64,000 nucleotides of DNA from Clostridia bacterium (GTDB lineage: Bacteria; Bacillota; Clostridia; Christensenellales; Aristaeellaceae): the NCBI GenBank assembly GCA_017395065.1, contig JAFPWH010000046.1:28029-92028 (forward strand), given 5' to 3'. The translations under genes and the position numbers were made by a program. The stretch's first letter is position 1; every line of letters starts with the position of its first letter. This document shows, piece by piece, positions 15,118 through 22,590 of the stretch. The notes below the pieces were generated by a model, which was not told the DNA's origin, made no database searches, and saw only the letters and a program-made list of their open reading frames with translations.

Positions 15118-15591
15118 TTAAGAGATGTACATAGCACCATCACCGCGAAGCAAGGCGGCGAGTGTGCGCACTATATCATTTTTGTGTCGTGTCGCCGTCC
15201 CCGCGTTTATACCCTTGGCGGCGGCATAATCCTGCATTGTTGCGGAAGAATCAAGCGGTTTACCATCAAGACCAACGCGCCAATATTGCCATTGTATCAC
15301 ATCGAAATAACTGTCCCCGCGTATCTGGTCAATAGCTGTGTCAAGAACGGCATAGTCAATTTCCATCTGCGCAAGCTTTGACCGCGCTTCGTCCGTCTCC
15401 GATAGACCCGCACATAAAATTGACCGCTTGAAATTCTCAATGCGTCTTTTCATACAAGGGTATGCGGCTAATAGTAGCTCTGTCGAATGAAAAAAGTCAC
15501 CCGCTGAGACCTTTTTAGCATCTTCGCTTAACTTAAGTGTTACAATCTCTTGCACAATGGCGCGGGCAAGAGTTTCAACCTCTTTATTCAC
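15118..15591 (-). CDS. ArpU/sigma-like phage-type transcriptional regulator
   Basis: The 157-residue protein is helical, with a C-terminal region FDVIQWQYWRVGLDGKPL and ATMQDYAAAKGINAGTATRH resembling the region-4-like helix-turn-helix of phage late regulators of the ArpU/RinA kind. The frame is open to 15663, but GTG 15591, preceded by GGGGG and overlapping the end of the excisionase-like gene by 8 bases, is the likelier start. In phages and satellites such proteins activate late or packaging operons; here no such operon is visible, so its target may be elsewhere or its role local. Confidence 0.6.
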   Translation of the reverse strand: MNKEVETLARAIVQEIVTLKLSEDAKKVSAGDFFHSTELLLAAYPCMKRRIENFKRSILCAGLSETDEARSKLAQMEIDYAVLDTAIDQIRGDSYFDVIQWQYWRVGLDGKPLDSSATMQDYAAAKGINAGTATRHKNDIVRTLAALLRGDGAMYIS

Positions 15592-15802
15592 CCTGTGCAC
15601 CCCCGTTGCCTTGTTTGCGAATCCATTCAAGAAATACTTCTGTTGAGATGAACCGCCTACCACCTAAAACAAATGCCCCTACATCTGGCCTATTAAGCAG
15701 GGCATAAGTCATTGACCGAGAAAACCCGAATAGGCGTTGAATATCCTTATATCCAATGACAGGCGGCAAGTCTCCGACTTTGTAACGCGTATAGTCAACC
15801 AT
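15584..15802 (-). CDS. Excisionase-family helix-turn-helix protein
   Basis: The 72-residue protein has the MerR-like winged-helix layout of excisionases (HTH_17 group): VIGYKDIQRLFGFSRSMTYA, a short turn, then FVLGGRRFISTEVFLEWIRK. The family acts as a recombination directionality factor or small regulator. ATG 15802 follows GGGGGTG. The extended frame to 15883 would run through the divergent promoter. It is transcribed away from the repressor at 15927 from a shared control region, as expected for an excision gene held off by the repressor. Confidence 0.8.
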   Translation of the reverse strand: MVDYTRYKVGDLPPVIGYKDIQRLFGFSRSMTYALLNRPDVGAFVLGGRRFISTEVFLEWIRKQGNGGAQGE

Positions 15803-15841
15803 ACATTCACCCCCGATTTTGTTAATTGTTGATTTGGCTTG

Positions 15842-15890
15842 TTGACTTTTGACACCTGTTATTATAAAATATGAATGTGACAAAAGTCAA
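15842..15890. promoter_or_regulatory. Divergent promoter region with a 14-bp inverted repeat
   Basis: TTGACTTTTGACAC (15842-15855) and GTGACAAAAGTCAA (15877-15890) form an inverted repeat with one mismatch. Each arm supplies a -35 (TTGACT). TAAAAT (15865-15870) is the plus-strand -10 at 17 bases, and a minus-strand TATAAT lies in the same centre. A repressor bound here would block both directions. Confidence 0.7.
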
Positions 15891-15926
15891 GCCATGTCAC
15901 ATATACGAACAAAGGAGGCTTGTTCT

Positions 15927-16514
15927 ATGCCAAATGTCACCGTGGGTAAACGCATTAGAGAATTGCGAGAAAAGATAGGTATGACACAAGAGGAATTAGC
16001 TAAACACCTAAACTGTTCACGGGCAACAGTGGCAATGTTGGAAATTGGGGAAAGGGGGCTTTCAGATAACCACCTACCATTTTTAGCTGACCTTTTCAAC
16101 GTCTCTTGTGATTATATCATAAGAGGGGTTGAAGCGGCTAATATTGACACCTGCAAAAAAACAGGGCTGTCAAATAAGGCTGTAGAGAAATTAAGCGATA
16201 TACAAGCCAATGGCATATTTACCGATATGCCCAAAGTGCTTTTTGAGTATTTTAGCTTTACCCGTGATAATAACCCCGCTGGGGAAATGCTGACAGAGAT
16301 TATAGAAAGTCCATGCTTCGCAAGTATGGTAAAAACCTATATGAAATTCAAGCTTCAAAGGGCGAGACTTTCAGACGTATCAACTGATAAAGATGATAAC
16401 GGCCATCGTCTTTATAATACTCTTGAAACGACTATAGAAGCCGAGAAAGAAAAGACAGAGCTTGCACAATACCAGCTAACAAAAGCAATAGAAAAGTGTT
16501 TCACTGAGAATTGA
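15927..16514 (+). CDS. cI/XRE-type repressor with C-terminal extension
   Basis: Residues about 5-65 form a classical XRE helix-turn-helix: VGKRIRELREKIGMTQEELA, KHLNCSRATVAMLEIGERGL and FLADLFNVSCDYIIRG. The C-terminal 125 residues are helical and charged, with no LexA/cI serine-lysine peptidase motif that I can see, so induction by self-cleavage is unlikely. ATG 15927 follows AAAGGAGG by 8 bases. The promoter arms at 15842-15890 give a natural site for autoregulation and repression of the excisionase operon. Position next to int matches the repressor (Stl-like) slot of satellites. Confidence 0.85.
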   Translation: MPNVTVGKRIRELREKIGMTQEELAKHLNCSRATVAMLEIGERGLSDNHLPFLADLFNVSCDYIIRGVEAANIDTCKKTGLSNKAVEKLSDIQANGIFTDMPKVLFEYFSFTRDNNPAGEMLTEIIESPCFASMVKTYMKFKLQRARLSDVSTDKDDNGHRLYNTLETTIEAEKEKTELAQYQLTKAIEKCFTEN

Positions 16515-16551
16515 AGCACCGACCGTAAGACAGAAAGAGAGGGCTTAAGCT

Positions 16552-17763
16552 ATGGCAACAATGGCAAAACGAAACGCGCAAGGAAGCGGCACAATACGTC
16601 AAAGGGCTAACGGCACTTGGGAGGGGAGATTTACACTTGGTAAAAACGCTGGAACGGGTAAACAAGTGCAAAAATCCATCTACGGCAAAACGCAAAAAGA
16701 AGTGAGACGCAAGCTGACCGAGATAACTTCAAACATTGATAAAGGACTATACGTAGAGCCTTCAAAGCTGACTGTTGGTGCCTGGCTTGATACTTGGCTA
16801 AATGAGTTTATCAAAATGGGCAATACCCAAAGCGGCAGTTTAGCGGAGGGGACTATATTTGATTATACAAGGCACATAGAGCATTATATAAAGCCAGCTA
16901 TAGGAGCAATCCGTTTGACTGACCTAAAGCCTTATCATATCCAAAAAGTCTATAACGAATTGATTAACAGAAAGCCTAAACCCCTGAGCGCAAAAACAAT
17001 AAAGAATCTGCATAGTGTTATTCATAGCTCACTTGAAGCGGCAAAAGAGCAAGATTTAATTTTGGTGAATCCGTCCGACAAAGTGAAATTACCCAAAATA
17101 AACAAGACTGAGATTAACCCATTGAACGAGCAACAGCAACGGCTTTTGCTTGAAGCGGTTAAAGGAACAGAGCTTGAAGCAATCTATAAAGCGGCATTGT
17201 TTACGGGTATGCGGCAAGGTGAATTAATGGGCTTGACGTGGGATAGAATAGACTTTGAAAAGGGCACAATCAAAATAGACCGTCAAATGATAACAGAGCG
17301 CGTCAAGGGCGGCAAACACAAATTCAGTAGCACGAAAACCCAAAAGAGCAACCGCGTCATTATGCCAGCACCGTCTTTTATGAAAATGCTTAAAGCTTTG
17401 CGCGTTGAACAGAAACAAAACAAGCTCAAGGCGGGCAAAATGTGGGATGAGGGGGATTTTGTAGGGGCTGGACTTGTATTTACTAATTCATACGGGCATA
17501 ACCTTTACAAGTCTACTATCACAAATAGCGGTAGCAAGCTTGGAAAGAAGATAGGATTACCCGATTTCAGATTTCACGATCTCCGACACACCTATGCAGT
17601 CAACGCAATAAAAGCGGGAGACGATATAAAGACCATAAGCAGTAATTTAGGGCATACCACAATTAGTATAACCCTTGACTTATACGCTCACTTTACCGAC
17701 GATATGCGCAAAGCATCGTCTGAGCGAATGGAGAGCTATTTACAGGGTATAATAAACCTGTAA
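16552..17763 (+). CDS. int: Tyrosine site-specific integrase
   Basis: The 403-residue protein has the three-domain layout of Tn916/phage-type integrases: an N-terminal arm-binding domain (GSGTIRQRANGTWEGRFTLG), a SAM-like core-binding domain (about 65-170) and a catalytic domain. Catalytic residues are visible as the first Arg in TGMRQGEL, the HDLRHT box, LGH, and the nucleophile Tyr in TLDLYAHF. It ends about 80 bases from the right att repeat inside tRNA-Leu, which is standard. ATG 16552 or 16561 are both possible starts. It should catalyse integration and excision between the 24-bp repeats. Confidence 0.95.
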   Translation: MATMAKRNAQGSGTIRQRANGTWEGRFTLGKNAGTGKQVQKSIYGKTQKEVRRKLTEITSNIDKGLYVEPSKLTVGAWLDTWLNEFIKMGNTQSGSLAEGTIFDYTRHIEHYIKPAIGAIRLTDLKPYHIQKVYNELINRKPKPLSAKTIKNLHSVIHSSLEAAKEQDLILVNPSDKVKLPKINKTEINPLNEQQQRLLLEAVKGTELEAIYKAALFTGMRQGELMGLTWDRIDFEKGTIKIDRQMITERVKGGKHKFSSTKTQKSNRVIMPAPSFMKMLKALRVEQKQNKLKAGKMWDEGDFVGAGLVFTNSYGHNLYKSTITNSGSKLGKKIGLPDFRFHDLRHTYAVNAIKAGDDIKTISSNLGHTTISITLDLYAHFTDDMRKASSERMESYLQGIINL

Positions 17764-17782
17764 AGGGTAAATTAAAGGGTAA
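17763..17782 (+). repeat. Right arm-type integrase sites (two copies)
   Basis: AAGGGTAA occurs at 17763-17770 and 17775-17782 with the same 12-base period as the three copies at the left end. The first copy overlaps the int stop codon. Confidence 0.6.
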
Positions 17783-17840
17783 ACGGCATTTTTGGAGACG
17801 CGCAACACCCCGCAACCGCTTGATTTTATTAGACTTTTTG

Positions 17841-17864
17841 AAAATGCGGGTAACAGGACTTGAA
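17841..17864. repeat. Right attachment site within tRNA-Leu
   Basis: Identical to 12017-12040. It covers the T-arm and acceptor 3' half of the tRNA and four bases beyond, so integration regenerates an intact tRNA. Confidence 0.92.
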
Positions 17865-17926
17865 CCTGCACGCCTTGCGGTAAAGGAACCTAAATCCTTC
17901 GCGTCTGCCAATTCCGCCATACCCGC
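17845..17926 (-). tRNA. tRNA-Leu, anticodon TAG
   Basis: The minus strand from 17926 reads GCGGGTATGGCGG, with acceptor GCGGGTA pairing to TACCCGC at the 3' end, discriminator A and no encoded CCA. The anticodon stem AAGGA/TCCTT holds the loop TTTAGGT, giving anticodon TAG (CUA codons). A variable arm of about 12 bases and the T-loop TTCAAGT fit a class II leucine tRNA of 82 nt. Its 3' end is the element's integration site. Confidence 0.93.
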
Positions 17927-17938
17927 GCAAACGCCTGT

Positions 17939-17967
17939 ATTTTAACGCTTCCGGCGACTTTTGTCAA
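17939..17967 (-). promoter_or_regulatory. Promoter of tRNA-Leu
   Basis: Minus-strand TTGACA and TAAAAT are 17 bases apart, so transcription would begin about 6 bases before the mature 5' end. No clear promoter for birA is seen in the same gap. Confidence 0.8.
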
Positions 17968-18007
17968 TGGAAGCGGCTTTACGATAGCAATTTTAACGAG
18001 GGCTGTT

Positions 18008-18754
18008 ATGCATGAGATCGTAAGACTTAAAACGGTCGGTTCGACCAACGAATACCTGAAATCGCTTGCAAAGACCGCGCGCGGCGGCCTGGTCGCGCTG
18101 GCCGAGGAGCAAACCGGCGGCAAGGGGCGGCTTGGAAGAAGCTGGCTCAGCCTGAAGGGGCAGGGGGCCTGGTTTTCGGTCCTCGTCAAGGACGGGCGCC
18201 TGTGCGCCGAAAACGCTGCGGGGCTGGTCTTCGTGTGCGCGCTTGCCTGCGCAAAGAGCTTGAGGCGCCTTTGCGCAAGCAATGATATCCTCGTCAAATG
18301 GCCAAACGACATCGTGCTTCACGGAAAAAAGCTCTGCGGTATCCTCTGCGAAAGCGGGTTCGACGGAGAAAAGCTGTGCTACAGCATCTGCGGAATCGGC
18401 ATAAACCTGCTGTCCGAGCGCTTCCCCGGGGAGCTTCCCTGGGCGACGTCGGTCCTTGCCGAGACGGGACTTAAGCTCGATCCCCTTTCGGTGACACAGG
18501 CGTTCCTTGCAGAGTTTGACATCCTGAGCGAAAAGCTGTATAATAACGGTTTAGCCGAAATACTGGACGAGCTCAGGCCCGTCAGCGCGACGCTCGGAAA
18601 AACCGTGTGCGCGTCGGGACCCGACGGCAATGTGACCGGGCTGGCTTCGGACTTCGCGCCGGACGGCGCGCTGCTGATTAAGACATGCGAGGGCGTGCGG
18701 CGCGTAAACGTCGGCGACGTGAGCGTGCGCGGCGTGATGGGCTACGCGGACTGA
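18008..18754 (+). CDS. birA: Biotin--[acetyl-CoA-carboxylase] ligase, regulator-domain-less
   Basis: This enzyme activates biotin as biotinyl-AMP and attaches it to biotin carboxyl carrier proteins. The 248-residue protein has the glycine-rich biotinyl-AMP loop GGKGRLGRSW (37-46), KWPNDI with K97, KLCGILCE and a small SH3-like C-terminal domain. It lacks the N-terminal winged helix, so it is a monofunctional (class I) ligase that cannot repress biotin genes itself. GAGGG lies about 7 bases before the ATG. It begins a long operon through mtnN at 23728. Confidence 0.95.
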   Translation: MHEIVRLKTVGSTNEYLKSLAKTARGGLVALAEEQTGGKGRLGRSWLSLKGQGAWFSVLVKDGRLCAENAAGLVFVCALACAKSLRRLCASNDILVKWPNDIVLHGKKLCGILCESGFDGEKLCYSICGIGINLLSERFPGELPWATSVLAETGLKLDPLSVTQAFLAEFDILSEKLYNNGLAEILDELRPVSATLGKTVCASGPDGNVTGLASDFAPDGALLIKTCEGVRRVNVGDVSVRGVMGYAD

Positions 18755-18806
18755 GTGTTTCGGATACTTGCGGCCGGCAAGGACCGGCCGGCGAAAGGAT
18801 GGTACG

Positions 18807-20051
18807 ATGAACTTCAAGTTACTGGCGCTGATCCTTCTGACCGTCGTGTACGCATACAAACTGTTTACGCTGTTTTTGGAGCGCAGGTCCTTTTCCAATC
18901 CGATCCCGGCGAACGTTTCGGACATCTACGACAGGGAGACCTACGCCAAATGGCGCGCCTACTCCGCCGAAAAGAGCTTCTGGCAGTTCGTCAGCGCCGT
19001 TGCTTCCTATGTACTTACGTTCGTGCTCTTGCTGACCGACGCGTTTTCGCGCTTTGCGGGGCTCTTCGGCGGCAACATATACCTGTCTTCCTGCGCAGTG
19101 ACACTGCTCAGCCTCGTGGCCGATACCGTGCTTTCCTGCGTCTTCGCCTATGTGGACGACATGATCGTGGAGCAGAAATACGGCTTTAACAACACCAAGG
19201 GAAAGACCTTTGTCGCCGATCAGATCAAGGGCTTCGTGATAGGCCTTTTGCTCAACATCGGCCTTACCATGCTTCTGCTCGGGCTGCACAAATGGCTGGG
19301 CGACTATATGGTCATCGCCTTTGCAGTCGCCCTGTTCGTCATCATACTGTTCATCAGCTTTTTGTTTCCGTTCCTTACGAAGATATTCAACAAGTTCACC
19401 CCGCTGGAGGACGGCGAGCTCAGGCAGAAGCTCACCGCGCTGCTGGAAAAGAACGGCTACAAGGTGCGGGCGATCCAGGTCATGGACGCTTCGCGGCGCT
19501 CGAACAAATCCAACGCCTACTTCACAGGCTTCGGAAAGACCAAGACCATCGTACTGTACGACACGCTGGTCGCTTCCTCCACGCCCGACGAGATCTGCGC
19601 TGTGTTCGCCCACGAGATGGGCCACGGCCTGAACAAGGACACGCTCAAAAATCAGGTCTTCAGCTTCGTGAACATCGCACTGATGGCACTGTGCGCGTAC
19701 CTGACCGTGAAGTATGACGCGCTGTTCAAGCCCTTCGGCTTTGACGGCGTGAACTACGGAATGGCGCTGATCCTGGTCGGCGAAATCGAAATGGCACTGC
19801 TTTCTCCGCTGCTTGGGCTGTTTACCTCGTGGCGGTCGCGCAAAGCCGAGTACCGCGCGGACGAGCAGGCTGTAAAGGAAGGCTACGGAGACGAGCTCGT
19901 AAGCGCGCTCAAGACCCTCGCGCGCAAGAACTTTGCGCATCTTGCGCCTTCGCCGCTGATCGTCAAACTGGAGTATTCCCATCCCACGCTCAGCCAGCGG
20001 ATCGACGCGATCGAAAAAGCGAAGGCAAAGACCCGGACGGAGGGCGTATGA
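18807..20051 (+). CDS. M48-family (Ste24-type) membrane zinc metallopeptidase
   Basis: The 414-residue protein resembles CAAX-prenyl-protease-like Ste24 peptidases: several membrane spans in the first 190 residues, the zinc motif HEMGH at 269-273, two further hydrophobic segments, and a glutamate in KAEYRADEQAV as third ligand. Bacterial members degrade misfolded or signal-peptide membrane proteins; prenylation is not implied. ATG 18807 follows AAAGGA. Its stop overlaps the next start (ATGA). Confidence 0.92.
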   Translation: MNFKLLALILLTVVYAYKLFTLFLERRSFSNPIPANVSDIYDRETYAKWRAYSAEKSFWQFVSAVASYVLTFVLLLTDAFSRFAGLFGGNIYLSSCAVTLLSLVADTVLSCVFAYVDDMIVEQKYGFNNTKGKTFVADQIKGFVIGLLLNIGLTMLLLGLHKWLGDYMVIAFAVALFVIILFISFLFPFLTKIFNKFTPLEDGELRQKLTALLEKNGYKVRAIQVMDASRRSNKSNAYFTGFGKTKTIVLYDTLVASSTPDEICAVFAHEMGHGLNKDTLKNQVFSFVNIALMALCAYLTVKYDALFKPFGFDGVNYGMALILVGEIEMALLSPLLGLFTSWRSRKAEYRADEQAVKEGYGDELVSALKTLARKNFAHLAPSPLIVKLEYSHPTLSQRIDAIEKAKAKTRTEGV

Positions 20052-20854
20052 AGGCTGAGATCGTCATCACGGGCTACGGCGAAGGGGAACTGACCATGCA
20101 GGCCGTAAAGCGGCTGAGGGCGTCTTCTGACGTCGTGCTGCACACCGAAAACTATCCCGTGGCCGCGTGGCTGAAGGAAAACGGCATAGCTTACGCTTCG
20201 CTCGACTTTCTCTACGAGCAGACGGACGACTTCGACGAGCATGTTGCCCGCTGTCTGAAATACCTGGAGGACAGGGCGGAGTTTACGTTCTGCGTCATGG
20301 ACGCCTCCGACAGCGTGGCAAAGGCGCTCGTTGAAAAATACCCTTGGGTACCGGTCACGGGCGGCGGCGCGGACGCGGCGCTGGCGATGAGGGCAAAGAG
20401 CAAACTTTGCGTCGTCAGCGCCGTGAGCGCCCCGCAGGAAAGGCTCTCGCCGCTTTGCTCCGTACTGATCAAGGAGATCGACGACCGCCTGCTCGCCGGG
20501 GAAGTCAAGCTGAAGCTTCAGCAGACCTACGACGAGGACGCGAAAGTGTATTTTAGGACGAGCGACGGGCACATAATCAATATGAAACTGAGCGATCTTG
20601 ACCGCCTGAAGCGCTACGATCAGACCTGCGCCTGCCTCATAAACCCCGATAAAACGCCCAAAATGAACGATTTTGAGTGCTTAAGGTTAATTTATGAGCC
20701 AAAACCCGTTAATGATGTCAGTTTGAACGAGGAAGCACTTGCGGAAAAGCTTGCCGATGTGGTACAATGTATTCAAGTCGCCGAGGAGCGTGGACTTTTC
20801 ACACAGGAAGATGTGTTCATGCGCGCGGCTGAGTTACTATCAAAAGGAGAATGA
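20048..20854 (+). CDS. YabN/MazG-related protein: divergent tetrapyrrole-methylase domain with truncated MazG helix
   Basis: The 268-residue protein starts IVITGYGEGELTMQAVKRLR, aligning with the N-terminal tetrapyrrole-methylase-like domain of YabN. Its last 40 residues, LAEKLADVVQCIQVAEERGL then FTQEDVFMRAAELL, match only the C-terminal helix of a MazG domain. The upstream MazG helix with the EExxE metal ligands is absent, and the protein is about 220 residues shorter than YabN. NTP pyrophosphohydrolase activity is therefore doubtful. Context supports the YabN relationship: rqcP (yabO) and hup follow. Its start and stop both overlap neighbours by four bases or fewer. Confidence 0.7.
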   Translation: MKAEIVITGYGEGELTMQAVKRLRASSDVVLHTENYPVAAWLKENGIAYASLDFLYEQTDDFDEHVARCLKYLEDRAEFTFCVMDASDSVAKALVEKYPWVPVTGGGADAALAMRAKSKLCVVSAVSAPQERLSPLCSVLIKEIDDRLLAGEVKLKLQQTYDEDAKVYFRTSDGHIINMKLSDLDRLKRYDQTCACLINPDKTPKMNDFECLRLIYEPKPVNDVSLNEEALAEKLADVVQCIQVAEERGLFTQEDVFMRAAELLSKGE

Positions 20855-20856
20855 CA

Positions 20857-21132
20857 ATGAACAGGAACGAACTTATTTCCGCCATCGCGGCGAAAACCAA
20901 TCTGACCAAGGCGCAGACCACTGAGTTTGTGAACGCCTGCATCGAAGTCGTCGACGAGACCCTGACCAAGGGCGAAGACATCCGCCTGGTGGGCTTTGGC
21001 AGCTTCGGCGTAAAGCAGACCAAGGAGAGGGAGACCCGCAATCCCAGGACCGGCGAAAAGGTGACCGTGAAGGCCTCTAAGAAGCCCTTCTTCAAGTTTG
21101 GCAAAGCCTTTGCCGACAAATTCGCAAAGTAA
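20857..21132 (+). CDS. hup: DNA-binding protein HU
   Basis: HU is the small dimeric nucleoid protein that bends DNA. The 91-residue product has the full family pattern: MNRNELISAIAAKTNLTKAQ, the dimer core, LVGFGSFGV, the arm REtRNPRTGEKVTV with the intercalating proline, and FKFGKAFADK. ATG 20857 is 8 bases after AAAGGAG. ATG 20851, which overlaps the preceding stop, is too close to it. hup next to yabN and rqcP is a conserved Firmicute arrangement. Confidence 0.97.
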   Translation: MNRNELISAIAAKTNLTKAQTTEFVNACIEVVDETLTKGEDIRLVGFGSFGVKQTKERETRNPRTGEKVTVKASKKPFFKFGKAFADKFAK

Positions 21133-21133
21133 T

Positions 21134-21418
21134 ATGCCCGATACAAAACAGCCCGTTTCAAACGCCGACGAGGGCATGCGGCTGGACAAGTTCCTTAAGG
21201 TCTCGCGCATCATCAAGCGCAGGTCGCTGGCCAACGACGCCTGTGACACCGACCACGTGAGCCTGAACGGCAAAAGCGCAAAGCCCGGCGCCAGAGTCAG
21301 GGTGGGAGACGTCATCACCCTGCGCTTCGGAGACAAGCTTACCGATTTTGAAGTGCTCAGCACAAGCGAACACGCGCGCAGGGAAGACGCGGCGCAAATG
21401 TACAAACTCGTCAAATGA
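21134..21418 (+). CDS. rqcP: RNA-binding S4 domain protein RqcP (YabO/Hsp15 family)
   Basis: RqcP stabilises peptidyl-tRNA on stalled 50S subunits during RqcH-driven C-terminal tailing. The S4 domain is clear from MRLDKFLKVSRIIKRRSLAN, followed by VSLNGKSAKPGARVRVGDVI and the terminal EDAAQMYKLVK. The Bacillus protein starts at the equivalent of MRLDKF, so ATG 21176 is a serious alternative. I keep ATG 21134 because it lies one base after the hup stop, although neither start has a good ribosome-binding site. The stop overlaps the ispDF start (ATGA). Confidence 0.9.
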   Translation: MPDTKQPVSNADEGMRLDKFLKVSRIIKRRSLANDACDTDHVSLNGKSAKPGARVRVGDVITLRFGDKLTDFEVLSTSEHARREDAAQMYKLVK

Positions 21419-22590
21419 AAACAAGCTGTATTGTTGTTGCAGCCGGCAGCGGAAAGCGCGCCGGCTTCAGCTTTAACAAGGTGTTCTACGAGCTCGCCGG
21501 CAGAACGGTCCTGTTCCGCTCGCTTGACGCGCTTTCTTCCTCCGGGCTGATCGACGAGATCGTGCCGGTCATAAGCCCTGTCGACGCGCTTCTCTACGCC
21601 GAGACCCTTCGCCGCGAAGGCGCTTCCCCCATCGTACGGGACCCCGTCCCGGGCGGAAAGACGCGGCGCGAAAGCGTATACGCGGGCTTGAAGGCGCTCG
21701 GTCCGGACACGGACGTCGTCCTCGTGCACGACGCGGCAAGGCCCTTCGTGACGAAGGAGATCATCGAAAACGTGCTCAAGGACGCGCTCATGTTTTCGTC
21801 CGGCGTAATCTCCTGTCCTGTTACGGACACGGTAAAGCAGCTCGACGGGGAAAACGGGGCACTTTGCACGCTCGACAGAAATCTTTTGAGGACCGTTCAG
21901 ACGCCGCAGGCTTTCCGGTACGATCTGCTTCTGAAGGCGCACGAGACGCTGCCCGAAGACGAAATGGCCACGGACGACGCGTATCTGTTCGAAAAGCTGT
22001 ACGGGAGCGTGCACCTGACCGGGGCCGCGAGCGCGAAAAAAAACATAAAGCTCACTACCGCGGAGGACTTTGAAATGGCCGAAAACCTGCTTTCCCCGCC
22101 CCTCAGGACGGGCACAGGCTACGACGTGCACCGGCTCGTTCCGGGCCGCAGGCTCGTGCTTTGCGGCGTGGAGATCCCCTGTGAAAAGGGCCTGCTCGGC
22201 CACTCGGACGCGGACGTCGCGCTGCACGCGCTGATCGACGCGATGCTGGGCGCGGCGGCGCTGGGGGACATAGGGCATATGTTTCCGGACAGCGATCAAA
22301 AGTACAAGGACATTTCGTCGCTTGCGCTTTTGAAGACAGCCGCGCAGGCCGTTCAGGAAGCGGGGTACGAGCTGTCCAACTGCGACATCACGATCGTCTG
22401 CCAAAGGCCGAAGCTTGCGCCGTACATCGCCCAAATGCGCGCCGTCGTCGCCGATGCGCTCGGCGCTTCGCCCGACTGCGTCAGCGTCAAGGCCACCACT
22501 AACGAGGGGCTCGGCTTCGAGGGCGAGGGGCTCGGCATCAGCGCGCAGAGCATAGCGGTCATCAAGAGGAGAAATCAATGCAGAAAATAG
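21415..22590 (+). CDS. ispDF: Bifunctional IspD-IspF (methylerythritol phosphate pathway)
   Basis: Residues 1-225 are IspD (2-C-methyl-D-erythritol 4-phosphate cytidylyltransferase), with VVAAGSGKRAGF and VHDAARPFV. Residues about 228-391 are IspF (MECDP synthase), with the metal-binding YDVHR, GHSDADVALHALIDA, GDIGHMFPDSD and the C-terminal ATTNEGLGFEGEGLGISAQS. The fusion catalyses two non-consecutive steps of isoprenoid synthesis. Such fusions occur in several bacterial groups. It is coupled to rqcP upstream and overlaps luxS by 13 bases. Confidence 0.95.
   Translation: MKTSCIVVAAGSGKRAGFSFNKVFYELAGRTVLFRSLDALSSSGLIDEIVPVISPVDALLYAETLRREGASPIVRDPVPGGKTRRESVYAGLKALGPDTDVVLVHDAARPFVTKEIIENVLKDALMFSSGVISCPVTDTVKQLDGENGALCTLDRNLLRTVQTPQAFRYDLLLKAHETLPEDEMATDDAYLFEKLYGSVHLTGAASAKKNIKLTTAEDFEMAENLLSPPLRTGTGYDVHRLVPGRRLVLCGVEIPCEKGLLGHSDADVALHALIDAMLGAAALGDIGHMFPDSDQKYKDISSLALLKTAAQAVQEAGYELSNCDITIVCQRPKLAPYIAQMRAVVADALGASPDCVSVKATTNEGLGFEGEGLGISAQSIAVIKRRNQCRK

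Larger units (their letters stand above)
12041..17864. mobile_element. 5.8-kb integrated element at the 3' end of tRNA-Leu(TAG)
   Basis: The element lies between two identical 24-bp copies of the tRNA-Leu 3' region (12017-12040 and 17841-17864). It is clearly richer in A+T than its flanks and carries a tyrosine integrase beside the intact tRNA, a cI-like repressor, a divergent excisionase-like/ArpU-like/winged-helix gene set, DnaA boxes and iterons, and four small unknown or regulatory genes. No relaxase, FtsK/VirB, terminase, capsid or portal gene is present. The layout (int and repressor facing a divergent excisionase-replication set next to an origin) recalls phage satellites of the PICI type, but it is much shorter. 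Excision and helper dependence are not shown. Confidence 0.9.

Noticed and set aside
20773..22578. 601-residue open frame antisense to hup, rqcP and ispDF
   Set aside because: Three confident genes lie on the other strand, and the frame has no start signal.
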